Positions 30,701 through 41,109 of a stretch of DNA of 64,000 bases are shown piece after piece; the first letter of the stretch is position 1; each line of letters opens with the position of its first letter. This stretch comes from Whitmania pigra (Eukaryota; Annelida; Clitellata; Hirudinida; Haemopidae): NCBI GenBank assembly GCA_021613335.1, contig JAJTWR010000263.1, forward strand, positions 2,254,501-2,318,500, in the 5' to 3' direction. Under the pieces are notes generated by a model. It ran no database searches. It saw nothing but the letters and a program-made list of their open reading frames with translations, and had not been told where the DNA came from. A program made the translations under genes and the position numbers.

Positions 30701-31753
30701 TTTGAAAACTCTGAAGATCTTTGATCCCACTCCTAAGCATTAAAATAAAAAGTAATAAGCAACCATCAATTTCACAAAATAATTAAACCCACAAGAAGAG
30801 TAGCAAGTGCTCGCTCATGGTTCTGTGCATACGTCGAATAGAGCTTCAGGAAAGGTGCTAACAACAAAAATGCTTCTCCCACAGATTTCATCGATAAGTG
30901 CGAAGAAAGCTCTTTGCTGAGAGTCATAATCAATTGGATTTCTCCAAATATTGTTGTTAGTACTTTGTCCGGTAGGATGTGAAGATTTTGCAAAGGTTCC
31001 ATGAAGAGCTAAGAGTATCATTGTTAAAGCATTAATTTAAGTAGTTTAAAAAGCAAAACAATATTTTTGCAAGCATACATCAACAATTAACTCCAAATGA
31101 TGAAAATAAGTTTCTTCTGTAGCCAGAATCTCTTTGACAACTTTCTGTCTTTTTCTAAAAAGTTTAGAAGCTTCGGCCTTCTCACCATAATTCAAAACAG
31201 GAGACATCTCCTGTATTTCTTCTTCTGATATCCTCCTGCAATCCAAAGAAATTGATTCCCTTGTGTGTCTTAAATGGGAAATGAACTCTTCACATGTAAG
31301 TCTTCGTTTTCTTTTGTTAGATGCCAATATATTGCAATGATCAAAACTGTCTAGTCTGGTAAAAATTTCGTGATTTGAAACTATTGATCGAGAATCAGTG
31401 GTTGAGGATACTGAAATAACATCTGCTTCATTATCATAAGAAATTATACTGTCCCTGAGTAAAGACGTGGATGCATCTGAAATTCTGTCTGTTTTGCTTT
31501 CATCTGAAGATGGCGACGATGCATCTTGAAGAATAGAACCTGAACTTTCTTTCTTGACAGAATCAGTTTCACTATCACTACCCAAAGATATTTGCTCACA
31601 AGGATTTTCCTTCGAATTAACAAGCCATTTATCTGGTGATTCGAACTTTAAGAAAGAATCTAAATGATCCAAATAATCTTCGAAGGAGTCAAACAAACTG
31701 TTTTTCTCATTGGGTAAATCAATTTCGATATTAACACCAGCATTTGGCTCCAT
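27747..31753 (-). CDS. DH-PH Rho guanine nucleotide exchange factor (ARHGEF39-like)
   Basis: A RhoGEF that would catalyse GDP/GTP exchange on Rho-family GTPases. Ten exons, 31753-31079, 31008-30793, 30732-30614, 30398-30328, 29636-29470, 29352-29149, 29014-28929, 28605-28500, 28419-28234 and 28178-27747 (TAA), give 753 aa. Residues about 1-195 are an acidic, Ser-rich leader. The DH domain spans roughly 205-400 (RQKVVKEILATEETYFHHLE, GLKLNALLITPVQRIPRYKL) and the PH domain roughly 415-535 (FIKEGILKKVSSDGKKFHER, IFFLFSDILIYAKPR, SDWISIL). A C-terminal Ser/Pro/Lys-rich tail (TPNRPKSVTPVNSAKSRKE) completes it. The DH-PH layout and PH phrases recall ARHGEF39, but human ARHGEF39 is only about 335 aa, so the long flanks differ. 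The start ATG sits just after an acceptor-like site, so 5' UTR exons are possible. Confidence 0.87.
29765..29830. mobile_element. hAT terminal fragment in a RhoGEF intron
   Basis: The phrase ACCTTTTTTGGCCGAGGGTC, followed by AGTTTGGAGAACCTCCAGGG, resembles both ends of the hAT at 53787-55097 brought close together. It is probably a tiny internally deleted derivative. Confidence 0.4.
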
Positions 31754-33338
31754 CCACTTATAAATCGTGATTACTAGGACTAAAATCAAAATTCTTTTAA
31801 AGCTTTTTTAAAAAATATTACGATAACGATCACACACGTAACCGCCCATGCACATACAACAATTTCAATTTCGTTCAGTGTTCCTCTTTACAGTGATTGG
31901 TTGAAGTTTATTGCCGAGTCACTGAGAGTTAATGCTAATTTAGCGCATCGGAGCTTTGAATAAGGATAGCATGATGTTTTCAAATAATTTATTTAACTTT
32001 ATTTATTTGATTATATGATAAACATAGCAATTATTTATAGTGGTTAAGAAGACCTGGATGTGTAATAAACACTCAATTTATTTAATTAAAGTCCGTTGCA
32101 CAACTAAGATGATTTGGACTGTTAGGTCTTTTGATAGGAGTCCTTCACGTGAATCAAACAGTTCTCAATGGATGCTAGTTCGATGGAATTTATGCGGCTG
32201 TGACTTGAAGTCCCGAGGCTTAAATTAACGTTTTTCTTCGGGATGTGAATCCCGCTTTGTTTTCCGTCGTCTTAGAGACATCCGTATAAAAAAGATTTCC
32301 CTGGAGATCCCCAATCTCCTCCGAAGGAGAGGTTAGAGGTGCCGATCACCCCTCAGTCTCCAAAGAGGAATTGTGGGAGTTTCCTCTTCGATATCTCCTT
32401 GGAAGTTTGCCGGAAGGAGGAAATCGACTTTCTCGTACGGGTCTCACCTCGTTTCTTCAAGTTGAAGTGGAGCTTATTGTTGCCAGGGCCGTATCTAAGG
32501 ATCCGGAGTTTACGGGTTCAAATCCCCATCGAATTATTAAGCAAAAAATGTTAATTGTAAATTTAAATAAATTTGTTCCTGGATTACTAAGAAATGCAAA
32601 TGTGTTAATGTCGAAGAAATTGTTTTACCAAGATTGACATCGGTTCGCAAGAGCCTCGTCTACTTGGCTGGGCTTTCCCATCGCGTTTTGGCAGCGCAAG
32701 TTCGATTACCGTCTTAACTGTCTATTTATGCATGCGCCGTTGCAGTATTTTAATATTTGCTGTTACAAAGAAACTATAAGTTTGCATACATTAAGACGGT
32801 GTGAAGAAGCCATTGAGAGCTTTCGCAGTCGCTCCAGTCCAGGCAGCAGTGACCGGCATAACAAGGTCCAACGAGTGCCTCTCATAGCCGAAGGTAAGAG
32901 TTGGATCCAGAAAAACAAAACCAACAGGGACATTCGGCTGATCACTAGATGCGGCCCTTCCCTCGAAAACGTAAGGAGACTCAAAGGACCGAAACGTTTG
33001 AAGAAACGGGGGAAACTCCTCTGAAGATTCATGTCGGGCTCCAAGGCGGAGTAATAAGTAAATATTTGGGTTTGGGTTAAGGATAATAATTTAATTTCAA
33101 GATGTTTTTATTAACTAATATTAAAATAATTTCATATTGTAATGACATAAATTACCCATTATTTTATAATAAGTATGGCAGTAGTACTAGGATGGGAGAG
33201 GTCACTTTTTATAGTATACAAGAAGCAGGTTTACCATCAAGGTCACCATCATTGTCCTGGTTGGATTGAAGACAACCGGACATGACTCCCATATTCGCTA
33301 ATAAGATGTATGGTGCGCGAGTGCGTTTATATATTAGA
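31754..33338. other. RhoGEF upstream region with LINE/SINE tail and unassigned repeats
   Basis: The window's terminal module occurs at 32076-32119 (minus-oriented: AGTCCGTTGCACAACTAAG, GATGATTTGGAC). 32240-33045 is richer in G+C than its surroundings. It contains GGGTTCAAATCCCC at about 32513 (a perfect B-box-like T-arm) and open stretches on both strands, with no family recognised. It looks like old repeat DNA. Confidence 0.4.
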
Positions 33339-33546
33339 TTATTTGTTTAGGTTGGCATTGAGAAGAAAGTCGGCCAGTTGAGAACCATACTCTGCTGCAG
33401 CTTCCGGCCTGTCTGCAATTTCATTCGACTCCAAGCCATAAAGAAGAAGTTTGCAGGCGTGTTCCAGTCGACCCGAGTTTGTGGCAATGGTTGCAGCCTT
33501 GGGCATCGGCTGTATTATTTCCAGATGAGAGAGAACTAAGACATCC
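33339..33546 (-). CDS. Orphan terminal exon of an unrecognised protein
   Basis: A minus-strand acceptor (TTCTTCAG at about 33547-33554) is followed by an open frame to TAA at 33341-33339, giving 68 residues. It reads DVLVLSHLEIIQPMPKAATI, then GRLEHACKLLLYGLESNEIA and AAEYGSQLADFLLNANLNK. It has an even, helical, Ala/Leu-rich composition and looks like genuine coding sequence. I do not recognise the protein. Immediately upstream (on the minus strand) lies a 5'-truncated LINE and then a solo LTR, and no partner exon could be found before ATMIN. It may be the last exon of a gene whose other exons are distant, or a stranded remnant. Confidence 0.4.
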
Positions 33547-33569
33547 TGAAGAATGAGAAAGCTCATGCC

Positions 33570-35085
33570 ACATCAGTTCAGCGACGATGTCTAAAACGTT
33601 TAAATTCTATGAGAGCTATATCAGCTAACACCTGGGGAGCCAGTAAAACTAGTCTTTTACAAGTCTATAGAGCCATTATAAGATCGATATTGGATTACAG
33701 TTGCGAAAGCGTTCGACCTAGTGGAAAAAACGATGAAGAAAATCTATGATGGCATACAATCACAAGCGTTAGCAATATGCTGTGGAAGCATGAAAGACAC
33801 TAGCGTCTCAAGCCTATAAATAGAACTCCCTCTTGACCTTAGAAAGCAATTCATTACAATCATGCCACCAAATCAATAGCCACACCTACCAACCCCATAA
33901 AAGAATACTACTTTCCAGAAAACAGCAAAAGAACCAAAACTCAAATTAGACTAAGCCAAATCAAATGAATTTCAGCCCCACACGAAATCGTAGAAAAACA
34001 AATACCATCCAGCTTGATTAGATGCATCGCAACAAGAAAATCCTCCAATTCCAAAAGACCCCCTGGGTACTAAAATGTCCCAAGATTGATAAAACCAATC
34101 TCACAACCCCAGTCGATAACCCACTTAGGATGCTAATAGCCAGAGAAACGATTGAAGATCTTCATGAAAATCTTCTCTGCTACACAGATGCATCAAAAAT
34201 TGAAGATAGGGCAGAAATATGAATATACATACCAAACAACAAAACAGAAATAAGCATCAGAACTTCATCTCATAGTAGCATATGCTTGACCGAAATGGCT
34301 GCAATAGATTTATGTCTCCAATTTCTTAAGCAACAATCTTCGAAACTCAAGATTTTTATTCTGAGTGATTCTCTAAGCTCAATCGGAAGTCTAGAGGACA
34401 GAAACAACTCTATATATAGAGTTCTATCTCTAATTTCGGATATACAAGAAGCAGGAGGAAACACTCGTTTGGGTTCCTACACACGTAAGAATTCCAGGCA
34501 ACGAAAAGGCGGACAAATTAACAAATGCAGCCACCATTAAAGAACAAGTCGAACACATGATACCGGTATCCACTATGGGTGTTAAAAGAATTGTAAATCA
34601 CAACATCATCAAAGAATGGCACCACAGATGGAATGAGGGCCTTGAAAAGTAGACACTACCATGAAATAGTGGATACAGTAGAAAAACGATACAGATTCCA
34701 ATGTCTATCGAGAAAGAAGGAGATCTTGATCTCCCGACCCAGGCTTGGAAAATACGCCCTAAACAATTATCTACATAAACTAAGAAGACACGATAGCGGA
34801 AAATGCAACACATGCCCTCAAAAGGCTGACACTATAACACTTTTTTTGGAATGTCCGGATCAAGCAAAACTAAGGAGAACTCTAACAACAGAAAGAGGAA
34901 CGACAACAATAAAGAAGATGCTCAACGACCCCGGAAGTTTGGACATTATACATAAATGGACAATCAAAAATTGCAGAAACTTACTTAAGCTTAAACATTA
35001 TTATTATATATAATTATTTCTCTCGTGTTATTTTCACTTAACAGTCTAAATCATCTCGTTATAGAATTGACTTTAAATAAAATAC
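33570..35085 (+). mobile_element. 5'-truncated, RNase-H-bearing LINE with the shared 3' module (LINE-B)
   Basis: Translation through several stops shows the reverse transcriptase thumb (CLKRLNSMRAISANTWGASK, YRAIIRSILDYS). An RNase H domain follows (LCYTDASK, MAAIDLCLQFLKQ, FILSDSLSSI, and RIPGNEKADKLTNAAT by frame change). Then comes a C-terminal Cys-rich end (GKCNTCPQKADTITLFLECP, LNDPGSLDIIHKWTIKNC). This order fits the I/R1/Jockey group of non-LTR elements that carry RNase H. The 3' UTR ends at 35043-35085 with AGTCTAAATCATCTCGTTA, TAGAATTGAC and an A-rich tail, the same module found on the SINEs here. Confidence 0.85.
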
Positions 35086-35534
35086 CTACTGTTGGACACT
35101 GAACTTCGTCCTACTTGCATCATCACACACAAGCTCCAGGCGCACAACACTAGGAACGTCGGACACAGAACTTCGGCCCATAACTCCGCCAGGCCACAAA
35201 CGTGCAGGACAGCAACAGTGACTCAGCGCATAGCAGTGGACTCCTTTGTTTGAAGTCCTAGCGAAAGTCTATTTAAACAACAGCAGGAGACTCTCGTCAG
35301 CCCGTCCTAATCATCTAGTTATGAAATGGACGTTAATAAATAACCAACCAACCAACTCTCGTCAGCTAGCCTCGTTCGTCTCCAACTTCGCTTGGTTTTG
35401 ACTCATTCCTCGTTTCTGCTTGGCCGCATCAGCTCTTGTCTCGATGGGCTCTCGACGCTTGTCTCCGGACTCTATCTCGTGTTTGTTAATAAATCTTTGT
35501 TAGTTTTATGTTGCAGTTACGTACGCAACACTAC
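35086..35534. mobile_element. Solo LTR with 4-bp target duplication CTAC
   Basis: The LTR runs 35090-35530 (441 bp). It starts TGTTGGACACTGAACTTCGT and ends ACGTACGCAACA, with TGTTG/CAACA inverted termini. The 4-bp direct repeats CTAC lie at 35086-35089 and 35531-35534. A second copy of the first 21 bp occurs at about 49846. It carries a nested tail-only insertion at 35302-35354. No internal retroelement coding is adjacent. Confidence 0.88.
35290..35366 (+). mobile_element. Tail-only retroposon nested inside the solo LTR
   Basis: Direct repeats ACTCTCGTCAGC (35290-35301 and 35355-35366) flank 53 bp holding only the module GTCCTAATCATCTAGTTATG, AAATGGAC, then TTAATAAATAACC and repeats of AACC. 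It inserted after the LTR did. Confidence 0.92.
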
Positions 35535-36963
35535 CAACCTACTTCAGCGTTTATATTATTCTTACCGGATTAATAATTCTTGTCGAGCCCCGACGGAATC
35601 CTCAAAGGAGTGACCCTCTCTTCGAGCTGATCCGACGGGTGTCCGTCGGGCAAAAACGAAATATCGCACCTTTTTTCGGCCTCTTGAAGGCCACTTCCCA
35701 ATATCATTCGCACGCCACGGGAAAATTTACGGATTTCGTGGCGCGTCTAATCGAGATGTCTTTCCTCCTGCCTCACGAACACTCACAGCTTGGAGTTCCT
35801 GTCACTCCATATTCATTGGGAAGATGTCTCGACACTACCGGACACTTTTTTAATGAACTTTCTTCTCTCCTTGCTTGACAGACCGATTTCCCCTGAAAAA
35901 TGGTACATGGATCTTCCAATCATGCCCGTGTGCCTACTTCGATTGCGAAGAATTGCACGACGTATCCTTGGTCCCTCAAGTCTTCACTCTTGGCGATTTC
36001 GATAAAATGATAAATGTCTAACATCAACGCTACATTTTTAATGAAATACATGTGAAATTTTTTAATTTATTATGACTAATATGTTACGCAGAACATTTAA
36101 TGTGATAACAAATTATTTTATTTACCTTTTCAATGGTCTACAATTCCCATTCTAAAACTTTATACATGCACTTTTACACGCTGAAACAAGCAGTATTTCG
36201 GTTTAAATGTAAACACCCTTCTATCGATTTATAAACAACCTGCTGGTCTTATTCAAAGCTGTTTCGAAGCTGATCGTGTTGGGTCTAAATATAGTGTTGC
36301 TTGAGACAACTACGATTATGAGCTCCATTTACATTTATCTAAATGATAAATGACTAACTTATTACTCTCAAATTGGTTAATGCGGACCCCAGCGGAGTAA
36401 ATTAAGTAATTGTCTTGAATAAGTTTGGAAGAGTTATGAAATATTTATTAAACTCTGACTAATTAGTTAAACTTAGTCTGTGTATAATTTGTCGTTTATA
36501 AATAGGCACTTCAAAAGTGGAATCGCATTCCTTCCATAGGATCAGCTGTTGTTGTAACGTTTAATGGTAATTTTCTGGATTTTTGTGCTTAACATGGTTT
36601 TGGTTATGTGGTCTATATACATAGCTGTTTTGATATGCTTCAAATGAATTTAAAGCTAGCATATATACATATTTGGTGAGATATTTTAATGGAAATGTGC
36701 CATTAAATCAACATTAAATGAAATGTGTTGAAAAAATTTATTATTTTTGTAATTTAATATGTTTCCAAATGTCGTAAATGTTTACATGGTTGTCTAGTTA
36801 AACATTTCCCTCTAAGTTAAAATGTCAAGTTGCTTTAGCATCTTTCATGGATCTTTAACCTACTGAATGATTTGTTTCAGGTTTGAAAGAGATTGATATA
36901 TGGACCACCAATCATTCTAATTATTTGTGACTTGTGAATATCTTATTATTTCTTAACAAAATA
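35531..36963. other. Intergenic region upstream of ATMIN
   Basis: 35535-36005 is comparatively GC-rich and has two overlapping open frames (up to 79 codons) without a recognisable family, so it may be old retroelement DNA. 36010-36960 is AT-rich. An ATMIN 5' UTR exon and promoter probably lie in 36480-36960, with an acceptor-like TTTGTTTCAG at about 36880. No other feature is seen. Confidence 0.4.
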
Positions 36964-38570
36964 ATGGCCAAGGTATTTCCATCTAAATTTGAGTTAGGGC
37001 TAGAGAAAGCAGAAAACTTGACTTGCTTGGAAAGGGGTTGCAATAAAACCTTTAAGCATGCATCAGCATTTAGGTTTCATATGGTGAAAGTTCACAAAAT
37101 CATAAAAGTGAGTGCTACAAAAATCAAAGATCAGAATGTGTATTTATATGTATTCTGCTTGTAGACAAACTCCGATCTACATTTAGCGAAGAGGAAGAAG
37201 ATGATGTCTGAAGAATGTCAATACCATTGCCCAGAAGAGAACTGTACATATCATTATTGTGGCACTTCTTCAAAGTTTTTTACATCCATGAAATTGTTAA
37301 GACAGGTTTGCTTACATGCATTTGGGCATTATGTTATTCTAATTACTTTTCTTTTTATAGCATTATAAACAAGTCCATTGTGTAAAGAAATTTGACTGTG
37401 TAATGTGCAAATCAAAATTTGGCAGAAAGTATGATTTACAAAGACATCAAACAAGATGCAGTGAAGGGATCTTTGAGTCTTCTAGTCCTATTGTGATTTC
37501 TGACCTTAAGGAGCACCAGATTCCAATGAATAACAACTTAAATCACATCGAGCAATCATCAAACGAGAAGCAAGTCATTAAAAAAGAAGTATCAGAAGAA
37601 AAAAAGCTAAGGAAAATTTTACCAAAAATAGTTACTACTCAGTTCTCAAGTTCACTGTGGGACTTAAATAATTTAGTTGATAGAGCATCTCAACATAATG
37701 GTACAAATCATGGTGATTTAATGAACAACAGGTTATCTGAAAAAGAAACAAGGAAATCAACAATGACCCAAACAAATGAGGGTTTAATGTTCAGAACAAT
37801 TTCAACCCAGACTTTTGATGATTTTAACCATATTAAAATGAACAGAAAATCGAAGGGATCACAGGTAAAAATCATTAATGCATGAAATGCGTGAATTTCC
37901 TTTATGAATTTAATAACAAATATTGTTTCTCATTAAGGTGCTCTGGTCCAGGAAAAATCAATTAACTGAGCATGAGAACAGTCACACTCAGACCAACTTT
38001 CTAACCAAAGAGACTTTATTATCTTATGGATATTGTTTACCTCAGATGACTCCAGATTACCAGATGCTAATAAAACACAATGACTGTCAAACCCAAACCC
38101 TACAAGACCTTTGCAATTTATCATCTTCACATTATCTATTCAATAATGGTGAATATTCTCTTGATAAACTCGACCTTCTACCTCCATACATTGATGATCC
38201 TGCACAACAATCGACCTATACAGATAAGTCATCAGATATGCAGTTCATTTCAGGCTCTCTCAAATCTCTTTCATCAATCTCCCAACAGACCAGCTATAAT
38301 GAATTGTTGACAGACATCAATTGCTCTGCAGGAACTCAAACATGCGATCTTCTTTTTGTGGAAGACAATTCACAAGACCAAACACTAAATAACATTGAAA
38401 CTCAAACTGCTGATATGCTCGGCTTGGGCCCTGAAGAGTTCATGAGTGATCTTGAATATATTGATATCCAGACACAGACAAACTATTTTTTGGATGATGT
38501 TATAGATCACAGAGTACACGGCAGATCGAATGGACTGTTTTCAGATACACAAACACAAACTCATTACTAG
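36964..38570 (+). CDS. ATMIN: ATM interactor / ASCIZ-type zinc-finger factor with TQT motifs
   Basis: ASCIZ/ATMIN is a nuclear transcription factor that binds the dynein light chain LC8 through many TQT motifs and, in the species studied, controls LC8 expression. Four exons, 36964-37107, 37165-37305, 37361-37864 and 37938-38570 (TAG), give 473 aa. The N-terminus has Cys/His fingers (CLERGCNKTFKHASAFRFHM, YHCPEENCTYHY, FDCVMCKSKFGRKYDLQRH). The C-terminal half is disordered and acidic, with at least nine TQT-type sites: TMTQTN, ISTQTF, SHTQTN, CQTQTL, AGTQTC, IETQTA, IQTQTN, DTQTQTH and a weaker DQTL. The order of fingers then TQT array is diagnostic. It is shorter than human ATMIN (about 820 aa). 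It converges with CMC2. Confidence 0.9.
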
Positions 38571-38606
38571 CGCTGAGTAGTGAAATAGAGTAATTTTATT
38601 CTATTG

Positions 38607-39017
38607 TCACGTTCTCTGTTTTTGTTCTTTTTTGGCCTTAGAACGGTTTAGACTTGCATTAAGCTTCCTCTGAAATGAAAATTTGTTATCACAAGCCAAT
38701 TTAGATTTTTGGTTCAAATGACTAACTTCTTTTCTTAAGCAGTCCGACACAAGGAGGTCTATTGAACTGCAAGCACCAAAGAATTTCTTGAACGAGTTCT
38801 ATAATTAAAAAACTTAAATTTGCATTCTGATCTCTAAATAGAATATTTACAAGTTGAAGGTGTCATTCGATGGGTGATCAACACCGTTATCGCTCTAGTT
38901 CGGGCGGCCTGTTAGAATTGATTAATAATTATTTACCTCTTCGTGACACGCTTTGAGCTTGTCGATCAGAATGTTGCATTCGTGAGTGTGAAGATGGGAA
39001 GAGAGGTCGGGATGCAT
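38607..39017 (-). CDS. CMC2: Cytochrome c oxidase assembly factor CMC2 (twin CX9C)
   Basis: CMC2 is a small intermembrane-space protein needed for cytochrome c oxidase biogenesis. Three exons, 39017-38937, 38798-38727 and 38669-38607 (TGA), give 71 aa (human about 79).The start MHPDLSSHLHTHECN is the family signature. The two CX9C motifs are CNILIDKLKAC and CSSIDLLVSDC, the pairs that form the coiled-coil-helix disulfides imported by the MIA40 pathway. The C-terminus is Lys/Arg-rich, as usual. Introns are GT-AG. Each exon is below 30 codons, so the gene is easily missed. Its stop is 36 bp from the ATMIN stop, so the 3' UTRs must overlap. It is divergent from DAP3. Confidence 0.95.
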
Positions 39018-39500
39018 ATCAACAGCAATTCAGAATGTTTTGATTGTCACTAAAACTAAATCCGGATTCAATTCAGTAAGCGAACAAAAATTAAAGTTGT
39101 AAGTAATGTAATTTAACATTTATCCATAAATAGATAGCAATGTTCATTCTTATTTTAAAACATTAAAAAAAAATTAAATGATTACAGACAAAGTTTTGAA
39201 CTACCTTACACTTATTGTCTGCATGGTGCTGAGATAATTAAAACAAAAATTCAAGTTAGACAAAAACTATAATTACTTCACAAAATATGTCGTCTGATTA
39301 AAAAGCTAATTTTTAATTACTTTAATTAATAAATTTAATATTACTTAAGATTTTTTTTTTTAAATTAATGTTATGATAAAATTTGAAAGACATATCAAAT
39401 CAAAACATCGAGACAAATATTGTTATCTTCTAGGTACCGGACTCAACTACATTATCCTTATTTATCCATTGACTTTGTAAACAGATCGCATTTTACAGTC
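39018..39500. promoter_or_regulatory. Shared divergent upstream region of CMC2 and DAP3
   Basis: About 480 bp separate the two start codons. The stretch is AT-rich and has no TATA or named element that I can defend. By position it should hold both promoters, for two nuclear genes of mitochondrial function. Confidence 0.45.
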
Positions 39501-41109
39501 ATGCATCTCCGCGCTTATTGTCATTCGATATTAAGAAATTACTCTCTAAAAGGATATTCTGGCAAGTTTGCGATCCAGCGTTAGTTAAATTTTGATTGTC
39601 AATACGTGGTTGGGCGATAATAAAAGTACTTTATTTATGGCTATCTTCTGGAGAATGCACCACATTTAATCTACCCACAAAATCGGCATTAATTTGTAAG
39701 CTTAAAAACTTGAAATAATTGAGTAATTTTTTCCTTAATTGCAGATGTTAGGCAATGCAGCTCGATGGTTTCGGAATTTAAAAATGTTATGACCAACAAT
39801 AGAAGGTCGTTATATCGCACTTCTATTGATGATCCCACAAGACACAATCGCCGGCTAGAGTCTCTTTTTTACACAGTTCCTAAAGAACACTTTAGCCGCT
39901 GGATGTCAAAGGGTCTCATGCCTCATTATTATGCAACAGCAAATTCTTTTAAGGAAGCATGTATTATGATCAGAAAACCAGCAATTGAGATTGCTGAAAA
40001 TCTTAAATTGGTTAATGAGAAACTTCCAGCTCCAAAATTTGTCCTTCATGGAAGAATTGGTTGTGGAAAGTCAACAACATTGGCACATGTCATTCATTAT
40101 GTAGGTGTCCAGGATTGGTTAGTAGTTCATATCCCTTGGGCTCCCATCTTTAACAGGTTTGTTTTATTGATTAACTTGACATTATCATATCTTTAATAAA
40201 TTTTTAAATGAATATATTATAATACTTTTTAATAATTCTTATAAATTATAGGTAACTACAAATGCATCACTTTGTAATCTCACTTCAAACAATATTTTTT
40301 CAAGGAATATGCATGCTGACATCCATTTGAGCTCACACTCAAAAGTACCCAGACTCGACCAGCCTACAATAGCAGTAGCGTGGCTTTCTGATTTTAGGGC
40401 TATGAATGAACCACTTTTAAAGAAGTTGGATATCAGAACTACAGAGAATTATGTTTGGACAATAAGGGATGAAAGCAAATCAAACACATCTTTATGTGAA
40501 TTAATAGATTTTGCTCTAAGCCGACCAAAATATGCAACAGATGTCATGGGTATTATATTAAAGGAATTAAAAAGCCAATGCAATGCTGGAAAGTTCAAAG
40601 TTCTAGTGGCTGTTGATGGTATTAATTCTCTGTGGGGAGTTACAGTATTTAAACAAGAAGCAGACAGATCCAAGTTAGTTTTAAATAATTTGTAATGAAT
40701 AGTCAATAATGAATGTTTCTAAGTTGATTTATATTTTTTACATGATGACAGGAAATACTCTCCAGATGAGATCTCAATCATTCACTTCTTAAAAAAACTA
40801 ATAGCAAATGATTGGAACAATGGAGCAATAGTTTGCACAGTGGATGGAAATGCTGCTTCAGTTGCTGATGAAAAGAGGTACCTCCCACAAGATTTATTGG
40901 GTCAGAGTGGATTTGAAAGCTTGGATCCATTCCTGCCCGTTTTAGTGGATAATTACACAGAGAAGGAGTTCTATACCTGCTTACAGTACTTCTTTGATCA
41001 TCATTGGTTTGTTAAACCCTACAGTCAAACAGATGAGGGTATGGCAGAAATTAAAGCACTCAGCTGTAAAAATCCTAGAGCAATTTATGAACTTGGAGTC
41101 TGGATGTGA
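39501..41109 (+). CDS. DAP3: Mitochondrial small-subunit ribosomal GTPase mS29 (DAP3)
   Basis: DAP3/mS29 is the GTP-binding protein of the mitoribosomal small subunit. Exons 39501-39579 (inferred), 39745-40156, 40305-40673 and 40752-41109 (TGA) give 405 aa (human 398). Landmarks are SFKEACIMIRKPAIEIAENL, a P-loop LHGRIGCGKSTTLAHVIHY, QDWLVVHIPWAP, GIILKELKSQC, LVAVDGINSLWG, YLPQDLLGQSGFESLDPFLP and VLVDNYTEKEFYTCLQYFF. The first exon is my inference: ATG 39501 opens MHLRAYCHSILRNYSLKGYS, which looks like a presequence, and its donor phase fits exon 2. The alternative is a start at ATG 39765 in exon 2. Later exons are secure. Confidence 0.93.

Noticed and set aside
32500..32560. tRNA gene suggested by a GGGTTCAAATCCCC T-arm
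   Set aside because: No matching acceptor stem or A box at the right distance; likely an old SINE head.
32728..33044. Overlapping open frames on both strands (98 and 93 codons)
   Set aside because: Neither resembles a known domain. The region is GC-richer repeat DNA where long frames arise easily.
35639..36005. Two overlapping plus-strand frames, one faintly like a SOCS-box end (CLLRLRRIARRIL)
   Set aside because: The match is too short and generic, and there is no upstream ankyrin or other expected domain.
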